Shown: positions 1 to 5,440 of the stretch, in pieces
Layout: every line of letters starts with the position of its first letter
How positions within the stretch are numbered: position 1 is the first letter of the stretch
DNA from: Parachlamydiaceae bacterium
Lineage (GTDB): Bacteria; Chlamydiota; Chlamydiia; Chlamydiales; Parachlamydiaceae
Assembly: GCA_003164155.1 (NCBI GenBank)
Contig: PLSG01000212.1
Span: 1-5,665 of the forward strand
Length of the DNA stretch: 5,665 nucleotides
Direction: 5' to 3'
Position numbers and translations under genes: made by a program
Notes under the pieces: model-generated
What the model was told of the DNA's origin: nothing
The model's database searches: none
What the model saw: the letters and a program-made list of their open reading frames with translations, nothing else

Positions 1-251
1 TCCCTCATCCTGTAAAAAATTTAAAAAGGAGATAACTACTCATTGATCTAAAGTTCCCCTGTGATGGGTGAACATGCCCAAAATCACAAGCTCTCTGTGC
101 ATGATGGGATTGCTTCATGACATGAGTATCCCACCAACCTGATCTTTTAACGTGCCCATATACACATTTTTTTGGCATTATTACTAAGTTATGGATCCCC
201 TCATTTTTCAAGTTTTCAATCGACTATTTTGCTGGTGAGAAATTTATCTCG

Positions 252-270
252 CCATTCCCAGCGGGAATGG
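252..270. repeat. Short perfect stem-loop
   Basis: CCATTCCC and GGGAATGG form a perfect 8-bp stem around a 3-base loop (AGC). The heptamer GGAATGG recurs just to the right (273-279). The stem lies about 90 bases downstream of the HAD stop codon. On the minus strand it is followed by GAGATAAATTT rather than a U-tract. It could be a factor-dependent 3' end or RNA stabiliser, but it is not a typical intrinsic terminator. Confidence 0.4.
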
Positions 271-302
271 CTGGAATGGACTCTACTTTTTCCCTATCCT
301 CT

Positions 303-327
303 CTGCGTTTAAATTTGTTAAGCGCAG
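303..327. repeat. Imperfect stem-loop downstream of the HAD gene
   Basis: GCGTTTAA (305-312) pairs with TTAAGCGC (318-325) with one mismatch around the loop ATTTG, and the flanking CT/AG bases (303-304 with 326-327) extend the stem. It lies about 40 bases past the HAD stop. No T-run follows on either strand, so its role as a transcript end is only a guess. Confidence 0.25.
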
Positions 328-362
328 GAGTTGCCGTAGGAGGCTATCTTTGAACCATGCCG

Positions 363-1037
363 TTATTTTTCCAGCTTTTGCCGATTTTGCCCTAAGCCCC
401 TTTTGCTCAGCTCCTGGCGCAGCTGTGCCATAGATTCAAATGCTATGGCGTCTATGCCCATCAGCTTTGCTGCGGAGACGTTCTCAACTTTATCGTCAAT
501 AAATACAATCTCTTGGGCTGGCAGGTTTATGGCCTGCAGAAGCGCCGCATAGATCGCTGGACAGGGCTTTTCATAACCCATTTCGCATGAAAGCAGACAG
601 GGATCAAATGCCTGGTAATAACCAAAATTGCGGATAACTCGGGAGTAGTAAGCGCTTACATTGGATAAAAGCGCTACTTGCACAGACTGTTTTTTCAGCT
701 CATCGACTAACTCAAACATGGCGGCATCGACACCCACGCTTTCTTTCAGCAGAGCCATAAAGGTTTGGGCAAAACCAAGAGGAAGCTCGAAACCTATATG
801 CCGGGCATAGTTTGTCCAAAATTCGACATCCGACATGCCACAGCCGACGGCCTTTCTTTTTTCGGCATTCACAGCTTCATATTCCAATGGTGTGAATCCA
901 AAAGTTTTAGATAGGAAACTTTCCAGCAATGATCTATCTTTAGTCGCCATAACATTTCCCCAATCAAACACCACGGCCTGCGGAACGGCCGTCAATGCGC
1001 TGGTAGAAAATAGCAGGGCAAGCAGTATTTTTTTCAT
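363..1037 (-). CDS. Exported HAD-superfamily phosphatase (YihX-like, class IA)
   Basis: This 224-residue protein is a HAD hydrolase, probably a sugar- or small-molecule phosphatase; the substrate is unknown. All four HAD motifs are visible. Motif I is VVFDWGNV with nucleophile Asp25; Gly27 replaces the usual second Asp, as in the DLGNV motif of E. coli YihX. Motif II is LLSN with Ser125. Motif III is Lys157 in YEKP. Motif IV is FIDD with Asp181 and Asp182. An alpha-helical cap lies between about residues 30 and 110. The N-terminus, MKKILLALLFSTSALTA, looks like a Sec signal peptide, which is odd because it runs almost directly into the motif I strand. ATG is preferred as the start because AGAGA lies 5 bases upstream (1043-1047) and a strong promoter precedes it. 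A TTG at codon 15 would give a cytosolic form but has no ribosome binding site. The gene stands alone and is divergent from the LRR gene. HAD membership is near certain; export is an inference. Confidence 0.9.
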   Translation of the reverse strand: MKKILLALLFSTSALTAVPQAVVFDWGNVMATKDRSLLESFLSKTFGFTPLEYEAVNAEKRKAVGCGMSDVEFWTNYARHIGFELPLGFAQTFMALLKESVGVDAAMFELVDELKKQSVQVALLSNVSAYYSRVIRNFGYYQAFDPCLLSCEMGYEKPCPAIYAALLQAINLPAQEIVFIDDKVENVSAAKLMGIDAIAFESMAQLRQELSKRGLGQNRQKLEK

Positions 1038-1067
1038 AATAGTCTCTAAATGCGTTAAAAAATCGCA

Positions 1068-1096
1068 ATTTTATCACCTTTTCAAATCGAAGTCAA
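1068..1096 (-). promoter_or_regulatory. Sigma70-type promoter of the HAD gene
   Basis: On the minus strand, TTGACT (-35, 1091-1096) and TAAAAT (-10, 1068-1073) are separated by exactly 17 bases. Each hexamer matches the housekeeping consensus at five of six positions. Transcription would start near 1060, giving a leader of roughly 23 bases before the HAD ATG, with AGAGA as ribosome binding site. The match was made by eye, not with a scoring matrix. Confidence 0.7.
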
Positions 1097-1341
1097 ATGC
1101 AAAGAAACAGGCAAAAAAGTGATTGATCAGATTTATTTGTATGCGCATTACTTCTTACGCACCCAAGAAAAGCCCACGAAGAAATTCATCTGCGCTTGTC
1201 TCAATGAATAAGGACAAGAAATTAATATTTAGCATACAGTAAGATAAAGTAATCAAAAGGCTTAGAAATTTGCAGTTGCTAATAAAATTGAGATAGGCTT
1301 TTCCTAGGCCTTTCAGGAGATATATTACCAGCTACGCAACC

Positions 1342-1346
1342 AAGGG
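1342..1346 (+). promoter_or_regulatory. Ribosome binding site of the LRR gene
   Basis: AAGGG lies 7 bases before the ATG at 1354 and supports that start. The stronger AGGAGA at 1315-1320 is more than 30 bases away, too far to serve this ATG. Confidence 0.5.
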
Positions 1347-1353
1347 TTTTGCT

Positions 1354-2769
1354 ATGTCGACACACTTCCCGGCATTAACCAGTCCTGGCAGTTCTAACCC
1401 GGCAAGCTTTGATAAATTGAGTCCTCCCCTTGTGCCAAAGCCAACCCCTTTACCCCCTTCTCCTTTGCAATTTCCCCGCTTAATTCAAAAGGGCGCCTTG
1501 TACAAAAGAATAGAGGTATTCTCCACCCCTCCTCCCTTTAAAGTGCCTTCACTCACCCCTTCCAAATCGGCTTCTTTGGCGGAAAATCTTTACTCAAATT
1601 CAAGCTCAAGCTCAAGCAGTTCATATTCTGCTTGCCTGCCTCCAAAAAGGCTTAGTCGGGCTTCTTCAACATTTTCATCCCTGACCTTAAACGTTAGATT
1701 TCTAATGCCCAGAAGTTTGTTCGAGAAAGCTATATTTGAGCTTAATGCAAATAAAAACCTTCCCATTTTTACTTCTTTGCTGCGCATTGCAGACATAATG
1801 CAGGTTTTTGCGACCTGTCAGCTTTTGCGAGTTAAAAGCAGCGAAGTTTTGGGTGCTCGCGAAGATTTCGCCAAATTGATTTTTAAAAAAGCTTTCAATG
1901 ACTATGACAAGATGCCTCCGTTTTTTAGATCGGCACTATTGCGTTTTGGCTATAGGCATAGAAAATTGACGCTATGCGGATTTCCGCTATCCATGCGCCT
2001 TATTGAGCTGACAGCTAAAGCTTTTCCTAAGCTGCGCAGCTTAGATCTCAGTAGGGCATCTTTGACTGATAGCTTGCTAGCCATTTCTCTCAAAAAAATT
2101 TGCCTTCTCCAAAAACTCGATCTTTCACACAATCCCAAACTCACGCATAAAGGGCTGATTGAACTGCCAAACTTAAGGCAACTACAAGTCCTTTATCTTG
2201 ACGGTTGCAATCTCATAGGCGACTCAGCCTTAAATATCATTTCCACAGCAACCACACTGACCTTGCTCTCCTTAAACCGCTGTAGAAATATCACCAATGC
2301 AGGCATAAGCGCACTTTGCACCCTTTTAGAGCTGGAACACCTGGGCTTGGCCGAAAGCTGCATAAACGAAGTGGGATTTGCAGCTTTAGCCACCCTTCCA
2401 CAGCTTCAAATACTCGACTTATCGCATTGTGCAGTTACCGACAAAGTCATCGAAGATATGCCCTGCTTGAGGTACTTGCTGGGAATATCCCTAGCGCATT
2501 GCCAGGCTATATCGGATGAGGGCATAATAACCTTGGCAGAAAACAATCGAGAACTTGTATCTTTAAATATAAACAACTGTCCTTCTCTCACCAAGATAAG
2601 CCTTAACGCCTTGAGCTATATAGAAAGTCTGGAGGAGCTTTCCGTGATTAACTGTCCGAACATCAAAGCTCGACATATCAAACATTTTTTCTCCCAAAAA
2701 AACTGCACCATTGCCTGGGATAAAAATCGCTCTATTTTAGAAGAAAGGGATAATGGAGCTTTCTATTAA
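1354..2769 (+). CDS. Leucine-rich-repeat protein with F-box-like segment, putative effector
   Basis: The 471-residue protein has three parts. Residues 1-110 are rich in Pro and Ser, including a Ser tract at 83-90, and are probably disordered; this fits an N-terminal type III secretion signal but does not prove one. Residues 118-160 resemble a degenerate F-box: MPRSLFEKAIFEL is followed by ADIMQVFATCQLLR, where Asp147 and Cys155 have the D-x7-C spacing of the F-box second half. Residues about 203-449 form roughly ten repeats of 24-26 residues with the pattern LxxLxLsxCxxIxdxgLxxL, the cysteine-containing subtype typical of FBXL proteins and also found in amoeba-infecting chlamydiae. F-box/LRR proteins recruit substrates to host SCF ubiquitin ligases, so this may act inside a host cell. 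There is no signal peptide or membrane segment. The gene is monocistronic and converges on the ankyrin gene 11 bases away. The LRR call is firm; the F-box and effector role are inferences. Confidence 0.88.
   Translation: MSTHFPALTSPGSSNPASFDKLSPPLVPKPTPLPPSPLQFPRLIQKGALYKRIEVFSTPPPFKVPSLTPSKSASLAENLYSNSSSSSSSSYSACLPPKRLSRASSTFSSLTLNVRFLMPRSLFEKAIFELNANKNLPIFTSLLRIADIMQVFATCQLLRVKSSEVLGAREDFAKLIFKKAFNDYDKMPPFFRSALLRFGYRHRKLTLCGFPLSMRLIELTAKAFPKLRSLDLSRASLTDSLLAISLKKICLLQKLDLSHNPKLTHKGLIELPNLRQLQVLYLDGCNLIGDSALNIISTATTLTLLSLNRCRNITNAGISALCTLLELEHLGLAESCINEVGFAALATLPQLQILDLSHCAVTDKVIEDMPCLRYLLGISLAHCQAISDEGIITLAENNRELVSLNINNCPSLTKISLNALSYIESLEELSVINCPNIKARHIKHFFSQKNCTIAWDKNRSILEERDNGAFY
1594..1617 (+). 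repeat. In-frame hexamer repeat encoding poly-Ser
   Basis: TCAAGC occurs three times in tandem (1600-1617), preceded by a one-base variant TCAAAT (1594-1599). It encodes most of the Ser tract at residues 83-90 of the LRR protein. Gain or loss of a unit by slippage would change the linker by two serines and keep the frame. Confidence 0.8.
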
Positions 2770-2780
2770 CTCAAATCATT

Positions 2781-3737
2781 TCAGGCCGCAAACCTCTTGA
2801 GCGTGATTCCCAAAAACTTGCCATAAGAGGCGCCTCCGTGGCGCAGGGCAATGGCATAGGCAGTCTCGGCATGCGCATTTTTCAAGCCCGGATCAGCCCC
2901 TTCGGTGCGCAGTTCCTTGATAGCGGCTTCAATATTTTGTACAGATCGCTTGGGGTTATTGATCGAATCAGCTATTTTCATCAGCAGAGTATCGCCGTTA
3001 ACATCTCGTAGATTGATATCCAGATTATTCTCATGGATCAGGTCCAAGATAAAGTGCACATCGGGACTTTTTTCCAACAATAAAAAGATGAGTTTCTGCC
3101 CATTTATTATGGTTTCAGGATGGCAGCCTAAGCGGATTAAATGGCGGATCATATGCTGATCGGCTGCAGTAAGGGTTTGGCTTTCCAGGGATTCAAAATC
3201 TAGAGCTGTTTCCATAATCGATCTGCCCTTGATCTGCAAAGAGCTAAAGTCTACGCCGGCTTCTTTTAAGGCGCTAAGGATTTCAAGCGCTCCGATTCCA
3301 TGGCTGCATAGAGCTTTTGCCAAGACGTCTTGTACGCAAGCTTTTTGGGCGAGCAGCATCTTTAAAATGGCTGGCTGCCCTAACGCATAATCCAGGGCAA
3401 CTTTGCCAAATTCTCTATTGGGCCTGCGCAATCCGATATACTTCTGGCTAATGGCTCGGTTGACATCTGCACCTTCGGCGATCAACCGCTGCACAATTTC
3501 ATGCCTGCCATACTGACAGGCCAGCATCAAAGGTGTTTTTCCCTCTTCGTCGAGGGGCATATCCACACAATGCTCCGCTTGTACGATCTGCTCAATAGTA
3601 CTGAGGTTGTTGTCCTGGAGGGCTTTTGAAAAGAGATGCATCAAGTCGGCGGTTCTGCGGGTCTGATCTGTCCAAACACTGATCCTCTCAGCTAGGCTCT
3701 TCGGATAGCTTCTTTTCTCCGGAAGTGATGTGCTCAT
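2781..3737 (-). CDS. Ankyrin-repeat protein
   Basis: The 318-residue protein contains ankyrin repeats. The clearest is residues 66-95, with GKTPLMLACQYG, then EIVQRLIAEGADVN, which is close to consensus. A partial repeat precedes it (about 32-63). Another follows at about 111-142 (GKVALDYAL, then ILKMLLAQKA). A degenerate one starts at NGDTLLMKIA (about 247-285), and its end, EGADPGLKNAHAETAYAIAL, runs into a final partial unit. Residues 1-30 are polar and carry no signal peptide; no membrane segment is visible. Ankyrin repeats mediate protein-protein contacts, and in intracellular bacteria such proteins are often injected into the host, so an effector role is plausible but unproven. The ATG is fixed by a near-perfect Shine-Dalgarno. 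This is the last gene of the leftward operon, 21 bases after the stop of the gene upstream, and its 3' end faces the LRR gene. Confidence 0.85.
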   Translation of the reverse strand: MSTSLPEKRSYPKSLAERISVWTDQTRRTADLMHLFSKALQDNNLSTIEQIVQAEHCVDMPLDEEGKTPLMLACQYGRHEIVQRLIAEGADVNRAISQKYIGLRRPNREFGKVALDYALGQPAILKMLLAQKACVQDVLAKALCSHGIGALEILSALKEAGVDFSSLQIKGRSIMETALDFESLESQTLTAADQHMIRHLIRLGCHPETIINGQKLIFLLLEKSPDVHFILDLIHENNLDINLRDVNGDTLLMKIADSINNPKRSVQNIEAAIKELRTEGADPGLKNAHAETAYAIALRHGGASYGKFLGITLKRFAA

Positions 3738-3741
3738 TTAT

Positions 3742-3751
3742 AACCTCCTCC
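3742..3751 (-). promoter_or_regulatory. Very strong ribosome binding site of the ankyrin gene
   Basis: The minus strand reads GGAGGAGGTT ending 4 bases before the ATG, which places the AGGAGG core at an almost ideal distance. It is by far the best ribosome binding site in the window and fixes the start. It suggests that the distal gene of the operon is translated more efficiently than the two before it. Confidence 0.85.
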
Positions 3752-3758
3752 ATAAAGC

Positions 3759-4442
3759 CTATAGATGGGATGCATTACCGGCCGCGCAGTAATCGCGAAC
3801 CATAAGAGCCGATTGCCTGACAGGATACTCAGCGAAGCTCAAAGCCTTGGCAATGTGGGGGATATATGTGGCCTTGGTCAAAAATTGCGTCCACACATGC
3901 TGTGTGTTGAGGCACGAGAGCTTGGCACTCCTGCTGCTTAGAAGTTGATTCGATCCAGCCTCTCCTCCCAGAACCAACCGCAGCCGTTCGAAGGGCAATT
4001 TTATACCCAATTGCTCTGCACGTTTTATTAGACCTTTAACACAAGAAGGGTAAATAATGACTAAAAAGCGTTCAAAAAATTGTTCAAAATCGCACAATGC
4101 TTCCAAAATAGCATCATAGGAATTTCCAGGCGATATCACCGTAAATGGGAGTTGAGAGTTTTCGCTGATATTTTTCAAGATCCACGAGGCATTTTCAGGG
4201 CTATCAGAGCTAACCAAAAATAAGCCCACGATGGCCAATGTTTTATATCTGTGAATTTCAAAGTGCGTTTCTAATTCGTCGGTTGCCTCTGGTAACCCTT
4301 TCCATTTAAATCTTTGAAGAGGGGGCCAAAAGATCCTTTCGCCCGATGCGCTTGAAGAGCAGTAGATAATCGTACTCTCATCTACCCGATCAGCCACCCA
4401 ATCGGCATACGGATAGGACAGAAAATAGCTGTGACTTGCCAT
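3759..4442 (-). CDS. Truncated PaaK/F390-synthetase-like adenylating-enzyme homologue
   Basis: With the ATG at 4442 the protein has 227 residues. I see resemblance to the N-terminal half of phenylacetate-CoA ligase / coenzyme F390 synthetase-type AMP-forming enzymes. IIYCSSSASGE (25-35) sits where that family has its Ser/Thr/Gly-rich nucleotide loop. TVISPGNSYDAILEAL (101-116), then FLVIIYPSCVKGLIKRAE (126-143) and LRLVLGGEAGS (154-164), follow the family order. Family members are about 400-450 residues; this one ends about 60 residues after GGE and lacks the Y-G-x-T/A-E/D motif and the C-terminal domain, so it is unlikely to be a normal ligase. The loop has also lost its usual Gly-Thr residues. 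Neither other forward frame past the GGE codons restores the missing motif: one soon hits a stop and the other shows no family signature, so a single recent frameshift is not evident. A TTG 48 bases further upstream would add 16 residues, but AAGGGAG favours the ATG. The gene lies 63 bases after the channel gene. The frame is confident; the family call is tentative. Confidence 0.6.
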   Translation of the reverse strand: MASHSYFLSYPYADWVADRVDESTIIYCSSSASGERIFWPPLQRFKWKGLPEATDELETHFEIHRYKTLAIVGLFLVSSDSPENASWILKNISENSQLPFTVISPGNSYDAILEALCDFEQFFERFLVIIYPSCVKGLIKRAEQLGIKLPFERLRLVLGGEAGSNQLLSSRSAKLSCLNTQHVWTQFLTKATYIPHIAKALSFAEYPVRQSALMVRDYCAAGNASHL

Positions 4443-4448
4443 GCTGCT

Positions 4449-4455
4449 CTCCCTT
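4449..4455 (-). promoter_or_regulatory. Ribosome binding site deciding the ATG at 4442
   Basis: AAGGGAG on the minus strand ends 6 bases before the ATG at 4442-4440. The alternative TTG at 4490 has no comparable purine-rich site and lies only 15 bases from the stop of the preceding gene. The shorter 227-residue product is therefore preferred. Confidence 0.7.
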
Positions 4456-4505
4456 TGGTCCGAAGTTATACCAAGCTTACATTTAGACAAAGTAAATTTT
4501 TATCA

Positions 4506-5243
4506 TCACTGTTCGCCACCTTTCTTGGGTTTTACAGAATTCTCACAGGCTCCAATTTTGGCGGCTTTTTTGGTTGAGATTGAGAGATCGGATACAAATG
4601 ATGAAATCAAGATAACCAAATAAAGCTGTCCAATGACCCCTTCTAATATCGCCAAATTTCGCGCTAGCGGATTCACCGGAACAATATCTCCATATCCGAT
4701 AGTCACCAGAGTCACAAAACTGAAGTAGATAAAGGAGAATGCGTCCAAATTGGCATCTGACGTCGAGAAGGCTTCTGGATCCAAAAGAAATACAATTTCG
4801 TAAAGTCTTCCCCACAGCAATCCAAACAGCAAATACACTGCCACAGACGCCGCTATGCATGGCTTCAATTGCACTTCTTGAATGATAAACTGCCGGATCA
4901 GCATGATGGCAAACATGATCAACGCCAGAGCGGTCAAGGCATTGTCTATGATGGCAATAGTAGGATGGGCCTGATTAAATAGGCGCAGACTTCTGGCCGC
5001 CAAAGCCAAAATAACGAATCCCAAGGTGATGATTTTAACGGAACGACTCAATGAAATGGTAAATGCACCTACCACCAATATCAGCAAAAAAAGTATCTCC
5101 ATGAGGGCTCTCAATGCCACGCCATGTCCCACAAGCAGAGGGGAGAAAAAAATGTGAAATACAAGCAAGCCCAAAAGAATATAGGGCCCTCGCACAGAGG
5201 ACCAAAGGTCTAGTAAGTAGTCTTCACATTTTCGCCAGGTCAT
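4506..5243 (-). CDS. Six-helix potassium channel (Ion_trans_2 family)
   Basis: This 245-residue inner-membrane protein carries the K+ selectivity filter TIGYGD at residues 181-186, preceded by a pore helix (FSFIYFSFVTLV, 169-180). Hydrophobic segments lie at about 20-38, 44-64, 70-84, 99-120, 128-154 and 199-219, giving a 6-TM single-pore subunit that would act as a tetramer. The fourth helix lacks the regularly spaced arginines of a voltage sensor, so voltage gating is unlikely. There is no RCK/TrkA-N or cyclic-nucleotide-binding domain; the C-terminal tail of about 25 residues is short and basic (KKAAKIG, KPKKGG). GGAAGGA (5248-5254) ends 4 bases before the ATG. It is the first gene of the presumed leftward operon. 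It likely conducts K+ passively and affects membrane potential or osmotic balance; the gating signal cannot be told from the sequence. Confidence 0.9.
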   Translation of the reverse strand: MTWRKCEDYLLDLWSSVRGPYILLGLLVFHIFFSPLLVGHGVALRALMEILFLLILVVGAFTISLSRSVKIITLGFVILALAARSLRLFNQAHPTIAIIDNALTALALIMFAIMLIRQFIIQEVQLKPCIAASVAVYLLFGLLWGRLYEIVFLLDPEAFSTSDANLDAFSFIYFSFVTLVTIGYGDIVPVNPLARNLAILEGVIGQLYLVILISSFVSDLSISTKKAAKIGACENSVKPKKGGEQ

Positions 5244-5440
5244 AAAATCCTTCCGAAAACGGGCTTGAAATGGGTGTAGGTATTCAGTTCACACTAATAT
5301 ATTTTTAGATAATTAGGATAGAGGAAAATTTGTGAAGCATGTTAGCTTAACGTCGTACTAGTACACTGTAAATATTAAATTGATGGATTTGGCCATCCAC
5401 GACTCTTGGCATGGTAAAGTTGCGGGTTTATTCACCATAC
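5244..5440. other. Intergenic leader of the leftward operon
   Basis: No gene is supported here. The operon promoter should lie in this AT-rich stretch. TATATT on the minus strand (5296-5301) is a fair -10 element but has no good -35 partner, so the promoter is not assigned. GTACTAGTAC (5355-5364) is a perfect 10-base palindrome that could be an operator. TGGAT and ATCCA around 5384-5399 can pair into a small hairpin. A 26-codon leftward frame beginning MVNKPATLPC starts at 5439, beside the large inverted repeat; it has no ribosome binding site, and I do not call it a gene. Confidence 0.45.
5248..5254 (-). promoter_or_regulatory. Ribosome binding site of the K+ channel gene
   Basis: GGAAGGA on the minus strand, followed by TTTT and then the ATG at 5243. 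The spacing of 4 bases is a little short but acceptable, and no better start is near. Confidence 0.6.

Larger units (their letters stand above)
1..362. other. Intergenic stretch without a supported gene
   Basis: No gene is supported in this stretch, which lies downstream of the leftward HAD gene. A 68-codon leftward reading frame (211-5) would have to start at TTG without a ribosome binding site and resembles no family I recognise. Visible structure is limited to the stem-loops at 252-270 and 303-327, listed separately, and a short palindrome TCATGACATGA at 115-125. No T-run follows either stem-loop closely on either strand, so a classical intrinsic terminator for the HAD gene is not evident. 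Confidence 0.6.
1038..1353. other. Divergent intergenic region between HAD and LRR genes
   Basis: This 316-base region separates two genes pointing away from each other, so it should hold both promoters. The HAD promoter is clear. For the rightward LRR gene no convincing -35/-10 pair is visible. The best I see is AGGACA (1210-1215) followed 18 bases later by TACAGT (1234-1239), which is weak. An AGGAGA at 1315-1320 looks like a ribosome binding site but has no canonical start at a useful distance; an in-frame ATT at 1324 is possible but unlikely. No RNA gene or riboswitch was recognised. Confidence 0.5.

Noticed and set aside
5..211. 68-codon leftward frame with several His, Trp and Cys residues and two GHV motifs
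   Set aside because: It starts at TTG with no ribosome binding site, matches no family I recognise and has no supporting context. It may be a chance frame or an old remnant.
252..270. Stem-loop as intrinsic terminator of the HAD gene
   Set aside because: The stem is good, but no U-tract follows on the minus strand and it is about 90 bases past the stop, so only a stem-loop is reported.
835..1122. 95-codon rightward frame overlapping the HAD gene
   Set aside because: It lies antisense to a clear enzyme with intact motifs, and its translation shows no domain.
1315..1326. AGGAGA followed by an in-frame ATT as an alternative LRR start
   Set aside because: ATT starts are very rare and the downstream ATG has its own AAGGG at good spacing.
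2193..2594. Several frames of 62-67 codons overlapping the LRR gene
   Set aside because: All are shadows created by the repetitive LRR coding sequence and have no start signals.
4543..4860. 105-codon leftward frame inside the channel gene
   Set aside because: It is an out-of-frame shadow of the channel, which has a clear selectivity filter and membrane helices.
5362..5439. 26-codon leftward frame (MVNKPATLPC...) next to the inverted repeat
   Set aside because: It has no ribosome binding site, is too short to judge, and its start abuts the repeat. It might be a remnant but cannot be supported.
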